From: Primulina eburnea
Taxonomy: Eukaryota > Streptophyta > Magnoliopsida > Lamiales > Gesneriaceae
Assembly: GCF_022965805.1 (NCBI RefSeq)
Contig: NC_133108.1
Coordinates: 40,308,051 to 40,372,050 of the forward strand
Direction of reading: 5' to 3'
DNA length: 64,000 bases
Shown: positions 23,300 to 35,740 of the stretch, one piece after another
Layout: every line of letters begins with the position of its first letter
Position numbering within the stretch: position 1 is the first letter of the stretch
Translations under genes and position numbers: made by a program
The notes under the pieces: model-generated
Told to the model about the DNA's origin: nothing
What the model saw: only the letters and a program-made list of their open reading frames with translations
Databases searched by the model: none

Positions 23300-25110
23300 G
23301 CAAAAATAGGAGGGAAAGACAAAGATGTAGTTGTAAGAGTCTGACGATGCATTTGGAAGACCCACTATTTATACATGCTTGAAAAGTTGGTGGGGTTGAA
23401 CTTTGAACTAAGATATTTTTGCTCCTCATAGATACACCATAATTTTACATGCATTTGTTTGATATTTTGGGATCTAACAGCTCTTGGTCGATTCTAAAGT
23501 GCTATTCTAATTAATAATTGTGTGACTTAAATTTTTTAAATCGTACGATAATTTAGGTGTTTTATCTTGACATGTTTCTACTTTTAATTTTCTGCATAGA
23601 CAAACTAATATAGGAAGTAGCAAGGGCGAATATTATTGTTTCCTGACGTAGATTTCTTTATCTTCGCTATAATAAACTTTAATTTCTCCATCATGATATA
23701 ATTCAGTGGTCGGATAAATTTGTAAAGTCGGAGATGCTAATATGATCGGCTTCTAAGAGTATTGAATGTGAAATTAAAGAAACTTTTTATGTTTTATGAG
23801 TTGCAGTAAAAGTTGGGTATGTTTGGTTATATTTTCAGCATTTTGGAAATAACTGAAGGAGAATGTTTGGTATGTATGGTTATATTTTTAAAAGGAGATA
23901 TGTTTTCTTCTAGATGTTGCACCATGTTAACTTAGTTTAGCTTCTTTTTTTTTTCTTTTTTTTTTAATATTATACGATTATTTTCAAATTTGAAAAAATA
24001 TAATGTGTTGTCATGTCAAATTATAATATAATATAATATATAATATTTTTAGGAAAATAATATTTTTTTCACTACCTTGCCTTATTTTGTGTTTTTGTTA
24101 ACTAAATAATCAAAATTTGATTTTAATATATTGAATTTTGATTTATTTTATCTTTTAGTCATAATTCATCGGAATGTGAACATTACATCGAAAAATATTG
24201 ATGTGTTGTCAGAAAATGTTGACTTGAAAGTTGACAACAATGACATTAGAAAATGCTAACGTTTTCAGCTCCATAATACCAGTCGGAAATTAGAAGTTAT
24301 ATTAGTGCATCAATGCCAAAATTCAACAAGTTAATGAATTAAAACTCAAAACGAAACAAGTCATTGAACTAAAAAAGTTATTTACTCTTATTGAGTTACG
24401 AAAACTGCATTTAATTTTTAGTGTAAAAATGAACCCAAAATAACAATTTTAAGAAAAAATTATAAACTAATTTGAATATGTTTCTCTGTCTTTCCAATTT
24501 TTTTTTTTAAAAAAATCGAACTATATATATACTCAAAAATTATCTCGAACTCTCAACTCTTCCTCTTGGGTTTGACTCTATAGTGTCTAATATCAAGCTC
24601 GTTTTTCCCCATTTTAGAGCAAGTATTTAGCAAGGTATTAACACAAGCTAAGACGAGGAGAAAGGTTCTTTGGCTAAGGAAATTCTCTCTATAATATGTG
24701 CCCGTAAGTATTTAATATGTATCTACAAATATTATGAGCATGCGTGCACGTGATATATATATATATATATGTCTGTGTGTGTGTGTGTTTGATAAATATC
24801 TTAAAATTTGGAATATATTCGTCGAAGTGCGAAACTACTCATGTGGTTTCTTTCACGCTTTATACGTGAAACTCATATAAAACTAATTAAGAAGGTGAGA
24901 GAAGAGTTTATTTATTTAAAAATAAGTACAAAATTTGAAATATTTTTGATTAATCACTCTTTAATTGGAACTATCCATACTTTTATTAGTCATAATTAGT
25001 CACGTAATGGTAAAATAACTTCTACTAGTTGTTGAAATAATGCCTTTGGAAACTTTACCACAATCATCTTGTTATGTTTTTGATCTCAGGGCAATAACTG
25101 TTCATTTATT

Positions 25111-25292
25111 GGCAAAATTTGTGTGAGACGGTATTACATGTCATATTTTGTGAGACGAATCTCTTATTTGGGTCATCCATGAAAAAAATATTATTTTTTA
25201 TGCTAAGAGTATTACTTTTTATTGTGAATATAGATAGGATTGACCGGTTCACAGATAAAGATTCGTGACACCGTCTCAGAAGAGACCTACTC
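25111..25292 (+). repeat. GTGAGACGGTCTCAC element, copy C
   Basis: GGCAAAATTTGTGTGAGACGGTATTACATG at the left end, TTGTGAGACGAATCTCTTATTTGGGTCATCCATGAAAA inside, and GACACCGTCTCAGAAGAGACCTACTC at the right end. Same length and order as copy B with scattered substitutions. The intergenic stretch 23300-25110 around it is AT-rich; I see only short decayed repeats there. Confidence 0.75.
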
Positions 25293-25774
25293 TCACTTAT
25301 TTTGTGACTTTTGCTATCAATGTCATCACATTTCAGTTCTAATTTTGTGTTGGTAATTTTATTCTTTTTTTTTCATATGAATGTTGATTCGATACTACAT
25401 ATCTCAATGCATATTGGCATTGCATCAATGTTACACCAGCGATACATCGAAAAAAGAACTAAATTGAAATAAAATGGAAGATTAAAACTGAGATTTGACA
25501 ACATGTAAATTACAATTTATAATGAAACTTTAACGGTTAAAATATATATAAAATGCCAACTCTTTAGTGTTTTTTGTTCGAAGACAATTTTTCTAAAAAT
25601 TCCGTATTTGGAAGATGACAAATTATATTAATTTAATTGGAATGGTTATCTTAAAAAAACAGATATCACGCCATGTGAACGATTGCATACCTAAGATATT
25701 GATTCTTGGCTTAGGTTCAACTTTGATATAAATTTATATGTAAAATATAAGATTAGTATTAATTGTACATGCAC

Positions 25775-25855
<81 letters not shown>
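25775..25855. repeat. (AAT)n microsatellite
   Basis: About 27 uninterrupted AAT units. The matching poly-isoleucine open frame on the other strand is an artefact of the repeat. Confidence 0.95.
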
Positions 25856-25856
<1 letters not shown>

Positions 25857-26421
25857 TATCTGTACAACGAGCACACTTTCCGCTTTACCAAACGCTATAA
25901 TTGATGGTTAATGCTGCAACTCAAATCTTTTAAACTTCATAGCAGCCCAAATATCATGGTTTGATCGCTCTATTATTTGGTTTGTTATATATTCTGAATG
26001 GTTGCATACATGTCATAATGTTTATAATGAAGAAGTTGAAAAAAGGAAGGAAAAAAAAATTCAATCACATACTTTCTTTAGATTAGAAGTCCTAATCATG
26101 TTTAATATCTAATGTTGAATTCTAAGGTTGTCTTTGATTGGTTCTGCTTTTCTTAACGTGATTATAAATTAATCTTTTAATCTCAAAGTACTAAATTGCT
26201 AAATTGAGAAAAATAATTAACATGTGCACAAATAAGGCACATCTCATGACGTTAGTTAAATAGATTAGTTTCGAATTAAATGGACAAGATTATTAATTAA
26301 TAATTCTCTCCATTAAATCATTAATATATACACGAGACAAATTTGAAGTGCATATTGATGGAAAACTTAGAAACAATTGCATAATTAAATTTGCAAAATG
26401 TTAAACATGGGGATATTAATT

Positions 26422-26662
26422 AAAAAAAATTGTATTTTTGGTCATTTATATTTGTATTTTGCGATTGTAGTCTTTTATATTGTCAAATTTCAATATTACT
26501 CCGTGCAATTTTATTTTTTCTTCCAACATGACACTGATGTAACGCTGACATGTGTAAGTGTCAGTTCAACATTATCGATTAAAAATTTTAAATTGTCAAA
26601 AATCGAAAGATACATTACTAAGACCGAAATTTGATAACATGGATGACCAAAATCATAAAAAA
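26422..26662. repeat. Possible foldback/MITE remnant
   Basis: The left end TTTTTGGTCATTTATATTTGTATTTTGCGATTGTAGTC is roughly mirrored by the right end TAAGACCGAAATTTGATAACATGGATGACCAAAATC, giving imperfect inverted repeats of about 35 bp around an AT-rich centre. No target duplication was found. Confidence 0.4.
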
Positions 26663-27377
26663 ATCAAACATAACCTCATGATCAAAATTTTAGAGTGGAA
26701 CTTGTAACACTCAATGCCGATAACTAATCTACTTGTAACACTAAGCAACTTGCGGAGCAAATTGGCAGCTCCACTCTGCTAAAAACATGAGGCCGAAACT
26801 CGTTTACAACTACTTTCTATAGCCACGAAAAAGAGGCTGCCTGAAAAGGATTTTCACATATTCTTGGTTTATTGGCCGGGGCAGCTTTTTTTTTTGGGTA
26901 AGATGATGAAAAAAATTAGGATAAATTTCACTTTGAAAGCACTATGTTTCATGTCATTGCTCACTAGCGCATACAAGTGGCAATGTGTGTGCTACAAATG
27001 TGAGGAATGCAGTGTTGTCCACTAAATCTTGTAAATGACTTTCGATCACAAATTAATCTTGCCTCTCTTCTTGTTATTTTCGATCACAAATTAATTTTTT
27101 TGGCTGATTAATTAGTAAAATCAGCCAATTACATCACATTTAAGTATTGAACAACTCTTCCATTAATCAAGAACGAAATATTTTCGTGTTGTTTAAGGTC
27201 TACGTGCTGATATATGTTCAACTAATTTAATCAGTTCATCTATATAATTTTCCGAGCGGTACGAATCTTCAATTTGATTTGCTGTCCAACTATATGCTCA
27301 TCTTTGAGGTAACACTTATTTATTAGACGTGATGAAACATGACAAGAAATTGATTTTTTTTTTTTGAGCGAGATAAT

Positions 27378-27661
27378 TTATGAGAATGTACAAAGAAGCC
27401 AAAACCCAAGTTGCATAGTGGTTAAATAAAGAAAGAAATGGAACCACAAAATTATTTTTGACGCGTGATCCACAAATATTTCAGATTTACCAATTTGTGT
27501 CCCAAACTTTATAGTATCTGCTGCAAGTGCCTTTATCCATTGAAATATTGTCAATAGTGGAACTGGTACGTACTTCTTGTTTTGGACCGTTTCTGTCTCG
27601 ACCACACAACCCTTGATATTTTCTACAATTTGATTAGCTAGGCCGGTTCCGACTGAGTCAG
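27378..27661 (-). pseudogene. Unrecognised coding-like fragment
   Basis: On the minus strand an open frame runs from about 27661 (NSDSVGTGLANQIVENIKGC) through VPVPLLTIFQWIKALAADT and FGTQIGKSEIF to a stop near 27378. Its amino acid composition is protein-like in an otherwise AT-rich region, and CAG precedes it like a splice acceptor. I do not recognise the family and see no flanking exons, so a gene relic is the most economical reading. Nothing else gene-like is visible between 25856 and 28440. Confidence 0.25.
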
Positions 27662-28457
27662 AGTTCTGAAAAAATAAATTAGGTGAATCTGTATTTTAGA
27701 TTCTGATCATTAATATCTTTTGTTCATATATATTATGTTCTAAATATATTTATTTAATATAAAATCATATCATATAAATAAAATATTAAAATTTGTGAAC
27801 GAGTTTGTAAATTATTGAACAAAATAAAAGTTCGAACATGTTTGAGTTCGCTCAAGTTCTTTAATTTAAATATAAATCAAATATTTCTTGAACCGACTTG
27901 ATTCGTTTCATCTCTACTCTATGGAGTCTATGAAGGCTCGAGATCATGCATGATTGATGATATGTGTGCGTTGCCTAGCTAGCGTTGAAAGGCTCTGAAA
28001 TTTGTCCTTCGTTTTCCCTGATTTGTCGCTTTTTGAGCCAAATCCAACAGAATTTTCGTTGAATATTTTAAGACAAAGATTAGCGTCTGTTCAAAGTAGC
28101 TTTGGCTATTTCTAGTTTTATCCAACATATTTGAACAGAACAATCACATTCCGTTAGTAGATTGGATTAAGCTCAAATCATGGGCGAAGTTTCCTTAGCC
28201 CAAGCTGCCCACACTGACGATGAAAGAACCAGAAATTTGATATTTTTTTCAAAAAAATACGAAATAATACATCTCAATTAAAGTAAAAACAATTACATTT
28301 TATGGGCAAAAATTTTAATTTTTTTTGGGTTGTCTTTTATTTTTTTCTTCTTGGACTACCTGAGTTGAATACAAACATTTTAATTTTCTGGGCTTTGTTT
28401 TTATTTTTCTACTTAAGCTACTTATGTTGAACACAAATTGAACTAAAATCTCAATGT

Positions 28458-28542
28458 AAAAAATAAAAATAAAAATAAAAATAAAAGAGCCCATTTGATG
28501 GCATACACGTGGCTCCGCTCATGCACACTGAGCCTTGAAAAA

Positions 28543-28604
<62 letters not shown>
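28458..28604. repeat. Compound microsatellite cluster
   Basis: Runs of AAAAAT (about 28458-28487), AAAT (28540-28572) and TA (28573-28604) lie within 150 bp. The open frames across them are low-complexity artefacts. Confidence 0.9.
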
Positions 28605-28608
<4 letters not shown>

Positions 28609-29060
28609 TCAAATTGCAAATTTTTATATTGTCTCTTTTAAATTTAATCAAATTTATAAAAATAATAAATTATCATAGTAATTGTTAAGTTATTGTTGAG
28701 TTCTAAATCTTAAACTTAAACATCTAATTACGTCATATGTTATATATTTTTAATTTTCTTTTTGAAGAAAAACTATCATTCGTTACAATACAATCACAAT
28801 AAATTAATTTTAAATAAATAATCAAATTACTAATATTAACATATTTTATATTAATTCTACCAAATGATTGCAAGTAAGGTGTTTTCACATCAAATAAATG
28901 ATTGAATGCATGATAATCCAGGCCAATCTAAGGAAAAAAATAGTTTGAACAGTTCGTAATGAGTGATTATATTAAAGTTTCAAACTATGAAAATTTGAAA
29001 AGATCAACGGTAAGATAATTATTTTGCAGTGCTTAATGGTTACATGATTAGAAGATAATC

Positions 29061-29220
29061 TGACAAAAACTTGTGTGAGACGGTATCACGAGTCGTATTT
29101 TGTGAGACAGATATCTTATTTGGATCATTCATAAAAAAATATTATTTTTCATTGTGAATATTGATAGGGCTGATACGTCTCACTAATAAAAATTCGTGAG
29201 ACCGTCTCACAAAATACACT
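29061..29220 (+). repeat. GTGAGACGGTCTCAC element, copy D
   Basis: TGACAAAAACTTGTGTGAGACGGTATCACGAGTCGTATTTTGTGAGACAGATATC at the left and GTGAGACCGTCTCACAAAATACACT at the right. It is about 20 bp shorter in the centre than copy B, with one of the two ATTACTTTTTAT motifs missing. Confidence 0.75.
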
Positions 29221-29740
29221 AGATCAAGATACAAGATCTACTCCTGAGTCAAATAGGGTTTAATCTATGTACAACAGTAGTAATACCACCGCCGGTATGT
29301 TTTAATACAATATGATTAATCATTCATTTGAATTCAAACTAAAATATGTAGATTTTATCACTCCTGATATAAGTATATGTCTATTCCCATATCAATAATT
29401 AATTCTAAGAAAAATAAGAGTCTAATTATCGGTACTGTCCATTAATATTTCAATGGAACTAAAGTACTCTATTTTCATATAGTAAAAAATATTATAAAAA
29501 TATATTTCAGTAAATTTATGTATTTCCTTTTCACTATCATATCCACTTTCCAAAATTTTTAAAACTAATAAAATATTTCTTGAATATTTGTCCAAACTTT
29601 TGAATTTTTAAATGATTATATAATTCATAATATAAAATTATTATAAAAAGCATTAAATTTAAAATAACAAAAAAAGTAAAAAAAAAATATCATATATAAG
29701 AATACAACGCGTGCAAAGAGTCGCTAGTGTATTATTAAAT

Positions 29741-29924
29741 AGACAAAAACTTATGTGAGACGGTCTCACAGGTCGTTTTTGTGAGTCGGATCTCTTCTTT
29801 GGGTCATCCATGAAAAAGTATTACTTTTTATGGTAAGAGTATTATTTTTTATTCTGAATATGGTTAGTGTTGACCCGTCTCACGGATTAAGATCCGTGAG
29901 ACGGTCTCACATGAGATCTACTCT
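29741..29924 (+). repeat. GTGAGACGGTCTCAC element, copy E
   Basis: A well-preserved copy 520 bp from copy D in the same orientation: AGACAAAAACTTATGTGAGACGGTCTCACAGGTCG at the left end, CCGTGAGACGGTCTCACATGAGATCTACTC at the right. The centre has both ATTACTTTTTAT/ATTATTTTTTAT motifs. Confidence 0.75.
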
Positions 29925-30894
29925 ATTAAATATTTACCTTTACATGCTTTTATACATATTGATATGCCTTATTTTGTGCATAAAAGGCATAATCATTGAG
30001 AGAGATTGTAAATCTAAACCTTAAGCAATCATATGAAAGTTTTACATATAGTAAATTGGTAATACATTACTCAGTTGAACTTTCAGTTAAATATTTAAGA
30101 GTGATGCTACATGTACATCCATATTTATACATCAATTTGTACAACACACAAAATTCAATGCAAAAATTCAATTTGTCAAAATCTCACGATACATTGGATA
30201 TAAAATCTCGCGATATAACAGTAAAATCTCGCGATATAATGGTTGTAAATATCGCTGTAACGATATATTGGTTGTACCTTTAGCATTATTCAATATTTAA
30301 ATCGACTAAAATTCGTGCTGAGTTTAGTGTGTGATGGGCTTAGCCCATTTAAAGCTTGTCCTAATCGATAATAATTTCTTTTTTTTTAGGAAAATTAACA
30401 TTGGAGATAAATTCGATGTTGTCTTTGCCAAAAAGATTACATAGTTTCAGCTTATATTAGATAAAGTTTATTTAGATGATCCTCTTTTTTCTGAAGCCCA
30501 AAACATATATTTAAATGAATTTAGAAGATGTGTGCAAAATAATTGACATTTATTACCCATGACTTTTTAATTAAAAATAATTACAATTGAATAAGATCAT
30601 CACCAATATTAAACACATCATCGACCGATCCAAAAATAACATATACAAATATACTCTCATACATTAGTGTTGTCACACACACACAGAGATATGTATTTCT
30701 CTGACATCCAAATACTCGTATATTTACAATCTCGGTTCTAATACAAATACCAAGGCTAAATTATCATATATATTATTATGAAATTCAAATACAAAATATA
30801 ATTCCTCCATGATCGCATTTTCTCTTTGTAGTCGGGTAAAAGTTTATGGATGAGAACTTTCCTCATAAGTTTAGGGCCCCAAGGGAAACTCGAA

Positions 30895-31332
30895 CAGGGA
30901 TGACGATCCCTGATTTTTTTCGAGTTTGAGTTCGGATTCAGAGATTTTTTAAAATCCCGATGTAGTTCGGGGTGGGTATGGGATTACTATCCTCATCTCC
31001 GAACCCACCCCGAAAATAATATCAATAGTAAAATAGTAGTATTATTAGTATCGATAATATAATAATATTATTATTTTTAAAATATTATTGATATTGATAT
31101 TAATATTATCACTAATAATAATAGATAATAATAAATGTTGGTTTGAGAAAATATCTCGTTATCGTCTTGTCATATTAATATTTTTAAAATGATGATGAGG
31201 GCGGAGATCAACTGGGGATGAGAAGTTGATCTCTGAAATTCCCCGAACCCGAAAAAACAGAGATCGAAACGAGTATGGAGGTGGGGATGGGGATGACAAA
31301 CCCGTCTTCGTCTCGTCCCATTACCATCCTTA
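30895..31332. repeat. Degenerate MITE-like element with CAGGGATG ends
   Basis: The left end CAGGGATGACGATCCCTG and the inverse of the right end (TAAGGATGGTAATGGGACG) resemble the inverted ends of a common plant element. The interior pairs CCCGATGTAGTTCGGGGTGGG with CCCCACC/CCCCGAACCCG on both sides of an AT-rich core (ATTATTAGTATCGATAATAATAATA). No target duplication is visible. No gene is seen from 29925 to 31446 otherwise. Confidence 0.45.
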
Positions 31333-31448
31333 GGTAAAACCGTGTAAACGTAGTCGTTGCTAAATTACCATAAGATAGAAATTTAGTAGAAAAAATCACC
31401 AAGTGCCACGATTTCGTTTCCTCCCACGTATTAATCAAATGCATACAT

Positions 31449-31449
31449 C

Positions 31450-31506
<57 letters not shown>
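31449..31506. repeat. (ATT)n microsatellite
   Basis: About 19 uninterrupted ATT units followed by ATGTATGTGTG. Confidence 0.95.
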
Positions 31507-32029
31507 GTATGTGTGAGTGCTTTACAAATATTTAAGAAATGTTTCTTAGCTTCATTTTATTTTCACTATGGAAAAATAAGTTGTGCAAACTATAATTTAA
31601 TTACGTAAACGGAAAATAAAGTAGTGTTTACTAATTTTAATTGGATTTGCATCTCAATCAAATAGGTTTAAATATTAGAAAATAAAATGGAGTTAACCAA
31701 ATTTATTTTATTTTAATATTTATCATCAAAATATATTTGGCCCTGAAATAAATTAGATTCAAATCTGAGCCATTTAAAAAAAAAAATAAGAAAAAAATTA
31801 TTAAGTTAAACATTCAGTCTACTCTAAGAGGAGTAAAGTGTATTCACCTTTGACAATAATGGGCTTCGTTGAATTAGAAGGCCATTCATTTTTCGGGCTC
31901 CTATAATTAAATTCCATGGTGGACATGAACTTATGCAACAATTTAATTTGATGAATTGACTTCTCAAATCTCCAAATTAATAAAAATTATATATCCCCCG
32001 AGCTTATTAATTATACTCATATTTAAGAT

Positions 32030-32115
32030 ATTAAGTAATATTTTTTCATGAGCGATTTAAATAAAAGATCTGTATCATAAAATTGACTCGTAATACCGTC
32101 TCAAATTTTTTTTAT
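32030..32115 (-). repeat. Truncated GTGAGACGGTCTCAC element fragment
   Basis: Minus-orientation remnant: TAATATTTTTTCATGAGCGATTTAAATAAAAGATCTG..AATACCGTCTCAAATTTTT matches the left half of the family only. Confidence 0.45.
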
Positions 32116-32269
32116 GTATATATATAATGAAAAATCTCACGACTAATACACGATAACTTTCTAATTTTAGAGGGCAAAGTTAAACTTCTTAAACAAAATA
32201 ATATATAAAATTCAAACGATTTTATTTAAAATTACGAGCATTTTGCTCGATTTTAGTCCTGAAAGTAAG

Positions 32270-32452
32270 GAGTAGGTCTATTGTGAGACGGTTTTATGAA
32301 TCTTGATCTGTGAGACTGGTCAACCCTACCGATATTAACAATAAAAAATAATACTCTTATTATAAAAAGTAATATTTTTTCATGGATGACTCAAATAAGA
32401 GATCTGTCTCACAAAATACGAACCGTGAAACCGTCTCACACAAGTTTTTACC
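32270..32452 (-). repeat. GTGAGACGGTCTCAC element, copy F
   Basis: Inverted orientation: GAGTAGGTCTATTGTGAGACGGTTTTATGAATCTTG at the left and GAAACCGTCTCACACAAGTTTTTACC at the right, with the GGTCAACCCTACCGATATTAACAATAAAAAATAATACTC centre. Confidence 0.75.
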
Positions 32453-32986
32453 AAACTCAGTCTTTCATAAAAATATAATAATTTAAGCTTGTCGACTAAA
32501 ACAATATGATATAAAATAATAATAATATTTGAGTGGCGCATTTATATTGATTCTTTGAATTTAATCAAAAGGCTAAAAGACTTTATTATTAGATATCTAA
32601 TTTGTCTATCCTTTCTGAAGCACAAAACATTCGAAACCCCTAAAAGCATGAATTCCACAAAGAAGAAGCAACCGACGAATCATGCTGATTAATATAATTT
32701 AATAATCAATATAAAAACAATAATATATACTATAAAAATTTTATTACATGATCATCGTGTCCTCGAATAATTAGATGGTTGGAATTTTAATTAAATTAAC
32801 TACTTCCACTTTTGAAAGGATAGGTGATATCGATCTTAATGTTGGCATTCCATGAATCACACGATTTACGCCAAATTTCGTATTAAAATCCATAAGCTAA
32901 TATACATAGTATCAACTGTAAATGATGACAAATCATGGGTAACTTTTTTAATGGGGAAAAAGTGTGAATGCATCATCTATTTAACT

Positions 32987-34268
32987 TGTTAAGAAATTAT
33001 TATTATTCTAAAGTTTTGGTGATTGATAAAATCAAAACAACACCTAACTGTTTCAGGAAAACAACCGCAATTTATTTTGTATAACAAGAACACTTCAAAC
33101 CGTTTGGAGCTCAACCGCCTGAAGCATGTCAGCAGCTTGAATAAGTTTCAACCATTAAAGCTTTCCAACCGGCTGCTTAAAGATTCAAAACCGCTTCATT
33201 AAGAGCTATTCATTGTTTACTTAATCAAAGACATTATCTAACCGGTTCAGGACATGCAATGATTCTGCATCGCTACAAGTCAACCATGTCCTGAAGCAGT
33301 CCCCATAAAGATCTTCCTTAATGTCACTATCCCAGAATAAAAAGATTGCTTATACATCCTACAAGTTCTCATAAGGCTAACAGTTACTACAAAAAGATGC
33401 TCAGCAGCAACTCTTCAAAAGAACGAGATTCAAAGCTGCACAAGAAAATAGATCATTAAATGTTTAATGAATAACATTTAATATTGTTGCAGCTGATAGT
33501 GACACATCATTCCAATGATACAAGTTTATGTTACACATTTTTTTGACCGTTGGAATGATAGCTTATAAAAGAAGAGTTGAAGAATGCAGAACACACATCG
33601 ATCAACTAAGCTTTTCAACCGCGCAATTGCTATTTTATTAAGCTTGCATACTTGATGATTTTGAACTCATCTAAGGTCATATACTTCATCGCTCATCAAG
33701 CACACACTCAACAGAAAGATATCTAATCATTAAAGGATCATCTTCGTGCTACTATAACATACCGTTTTCTTTACTTCAGTAACCTTTGGTTATTTGATTG
33801 ATTGTATTGTATGGTGAATTGATTGTATTGTATGGTGAACCGAGTGTTCTTAAAATCTAGAAGGTAAAGTGATAATTAAGAGTTATAAAACAGGCAGTGT
33901 GATAAGTCCTGATTGGAGTGGACTGTTGCAATAAGTTTGTACCAAAATCTTTTAGTAGAATCTTTCCTAAAGAGTCAGAAGTTGTGACATATGAGTTTTA
34001 TCTCCGAACATCCATAAAAATCACGTGTGTTTACTTTCCGCGAACACTTGCGTTCAAACATTTTCTTGTTAACAAGTCAGCCAACCGGTTGAAGCTATCA
34101 TTAAAAATTTTGAACCGTTTTTTGCACTTTGCAAGTGGTTCATATTTCTATTCGTTGGAGAAAAATTTTCAATCACCTAAAAACTTTTAATTTGAAACAA
34201 ATTTTACAATCAACGATTTTTAAAGAGTTTATTCACCACTCCCTCTAAACTCTTTTCCGATCCTAACA
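32987..34268. mobile_element. Solo LTR with 5-bp target duplication
   Basis: The segment starts TGTTAAGA and ends TCCTAACA, imperfect inverted ends of TG...CA type, and is flanked on both sides by TAACT (32982-32986 and 34269-34273). It contains a TATAAAAG box near 33566, a short tandem pair (GATTGTATTGTATGGTGAA, 33802-33839), repeated AACCG(G/C) motifs and no element ORFs. This is the expected product of recombination between two LTRs of one retrotransposon. Lineage is not determined; it shows no similarity to the copia LTR at 10525. Confidence 0.85.
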
Positions 34269-34733
34269 TAACTCGACTCGAATATTTTTACTCAGATACT
34301 GTCTGATTAGACACAACACAAAGCAACTAAAGGTATATATATATTTCTTTATAGAAATTTTCTCTAGCAATCACAGTCAAAATGATGCAAGGTGTTCATG
34401 CATGCCATATATTTTAATGTGTATGCTTTTGTAAATGAAAACATAAAGTTAGTGCTTGTGTTTTTTTTTTGTGCATCTTTTTTTATGAAATAATATGTAG
34501 TGAGTAGGCAACGTGTAGGATAACATCTTTAATGTCACCATCCATTTATTTTGAGGATGGAATTGATATTGCCCCTCCTTTAATTATTAGATGGCAAATA
34601 CCATTTCCTCCTCCTTCTCTAAGTAAATGTAACATTACTTCTTCAAAAATATATATGATAACATATATTTTAAATTATTGGACAAAACGATTTTTAATTA
34701 TTTAAAATCAAGGAGCATAAATTTGTTTAAGAT

Positions 34734-35740
34734 CAGAAACGGATTTACATTGGGGCTGTACTGGGCTGTAGCCCAGCCCACTTTTTAATTTAGCGACGGT
34801 TTTTAAGAAACAGTCGCTATTATTGGCGACGGTTTAGGATAACCGTCGCCGATGTATCTGCGACGGTTATAATTACACCGTCGCTACTAGCGACAGTGGT
34901 TAAAAATCCGTCGCTAATAGCGACGGTTGCGAAAAATCCGTCGCTAATCGTCGTACATGACGAAATTCATCCCATATCCTCTGATCCGCCCCACCTCAAT
35001 GCTACAAAATTTCTCTCCCAAGTCTCAAGCTCTTTAGCGACAGAATAGAATTGTGGGCTCCCGAAGAAATCGAATTGTTCATCGGCAAAGCAACAAACCA
35101 GGTAAGAAGCGGCTATACATTTTTTATTTTGTTTTTAATAGCTTCTCTGTGCGTGATTTGTGGTTTCTTGATTGTTTGTTGTTGAGTTGTTGATTGACTA
35201 TTACTTGTTTATTTGTTTAATAATTATTTTATTCTTGCTTAGGAGTATAACTTGAACATTTCAAAATGGAACATCAATCTGCTGAAAGAAAGGAACAACA
35301 TTGGTATCATCTTTCTTTAAGAAGAGAGATCGTCAAGCAAGATACTTCAATTCCTACGGTCCTTACAATATAACATCAATCCAGTGAAAGTCTTCTATTT
35401 CTCAATATCCAAATTCCTTCATGTTTCTCTCCTAGAGACGATCATCAGTCTTCGTTTACTTTTATTGAACGAGATCCGGGAAATAGAAAACAGATATGTG
35501 AATATCATGTTAATGTACGAGATGAGATAAGACGTTCATATCTAAATATGGGGCATTATCAACGAGATATGTTGGAGTATCCATCCAGGTACAAAATTTG
35601 GAAGCCAGAATCGTCGTTTTCAGAAAATCGTTGTAGGGCACAACTTCGTTGAACGATATAATGTAATTTTTTTTAATAATATATAACTTATCATATTGAG
35701 TTCAAGCCCCCCTCAACTTATATTCCTGGATCCGTCCCTG
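34734..35740 (+). mobile_element. Internally deleted hAT element with TTF zinc-finger relic
   Basis: The left end CAGAAACGGATTTAC and the reverse complement of the right end (CAGGGACGGATCCAGG) form a hAT-type terminal repeat. The identical 8-mers TTTAAGAT at 34726-34733 and 35741-35748 are the target duplication. Inside, a leader-like segment ends in a donor (CAG|GTAAG near 35100) and an acceptor follows near 35241 (TGCTTAG). A reading frame near 35465-35650 then shows ERDPGNRK, EYHVNVRDEIRRSY and YPSRYKIWKPESSFSENRC. This matches the TTF-type zinc finger found at the start of ZMYM1-like hAT transposases. The earlier part of the frame is interrupted by stops and frameshifts. The hAT dimerisation and catalytic parts are absent, so the copy is dead but could be mobilised in trans. 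Confidence 0.8.
34791..34948. repeat. Array of inverted GCGACGG units (first)
   Basis: At least eight units of (T)AGCGACGGTT or its inverse AACCGTCGCTA alternate at 15-25 bp spacing with short unlike spacers. Adjacent inverted units form a ladder of potential hairpins. The array lies just inside the left end of the hAT element. Confidence 0.85.

Noticed and set aside
25691..25891. Open frame of poly-isoleucine on the minus strand
   Set aside because: Produced entirely by the (AAT)n microsatellite.
28451..28651. Open frame rich in Tyr/Ile/Phe on the minus strand
   Set aside because: Low-complexity artefact of adjacent AAAAAT, AAAT and TA repeats.
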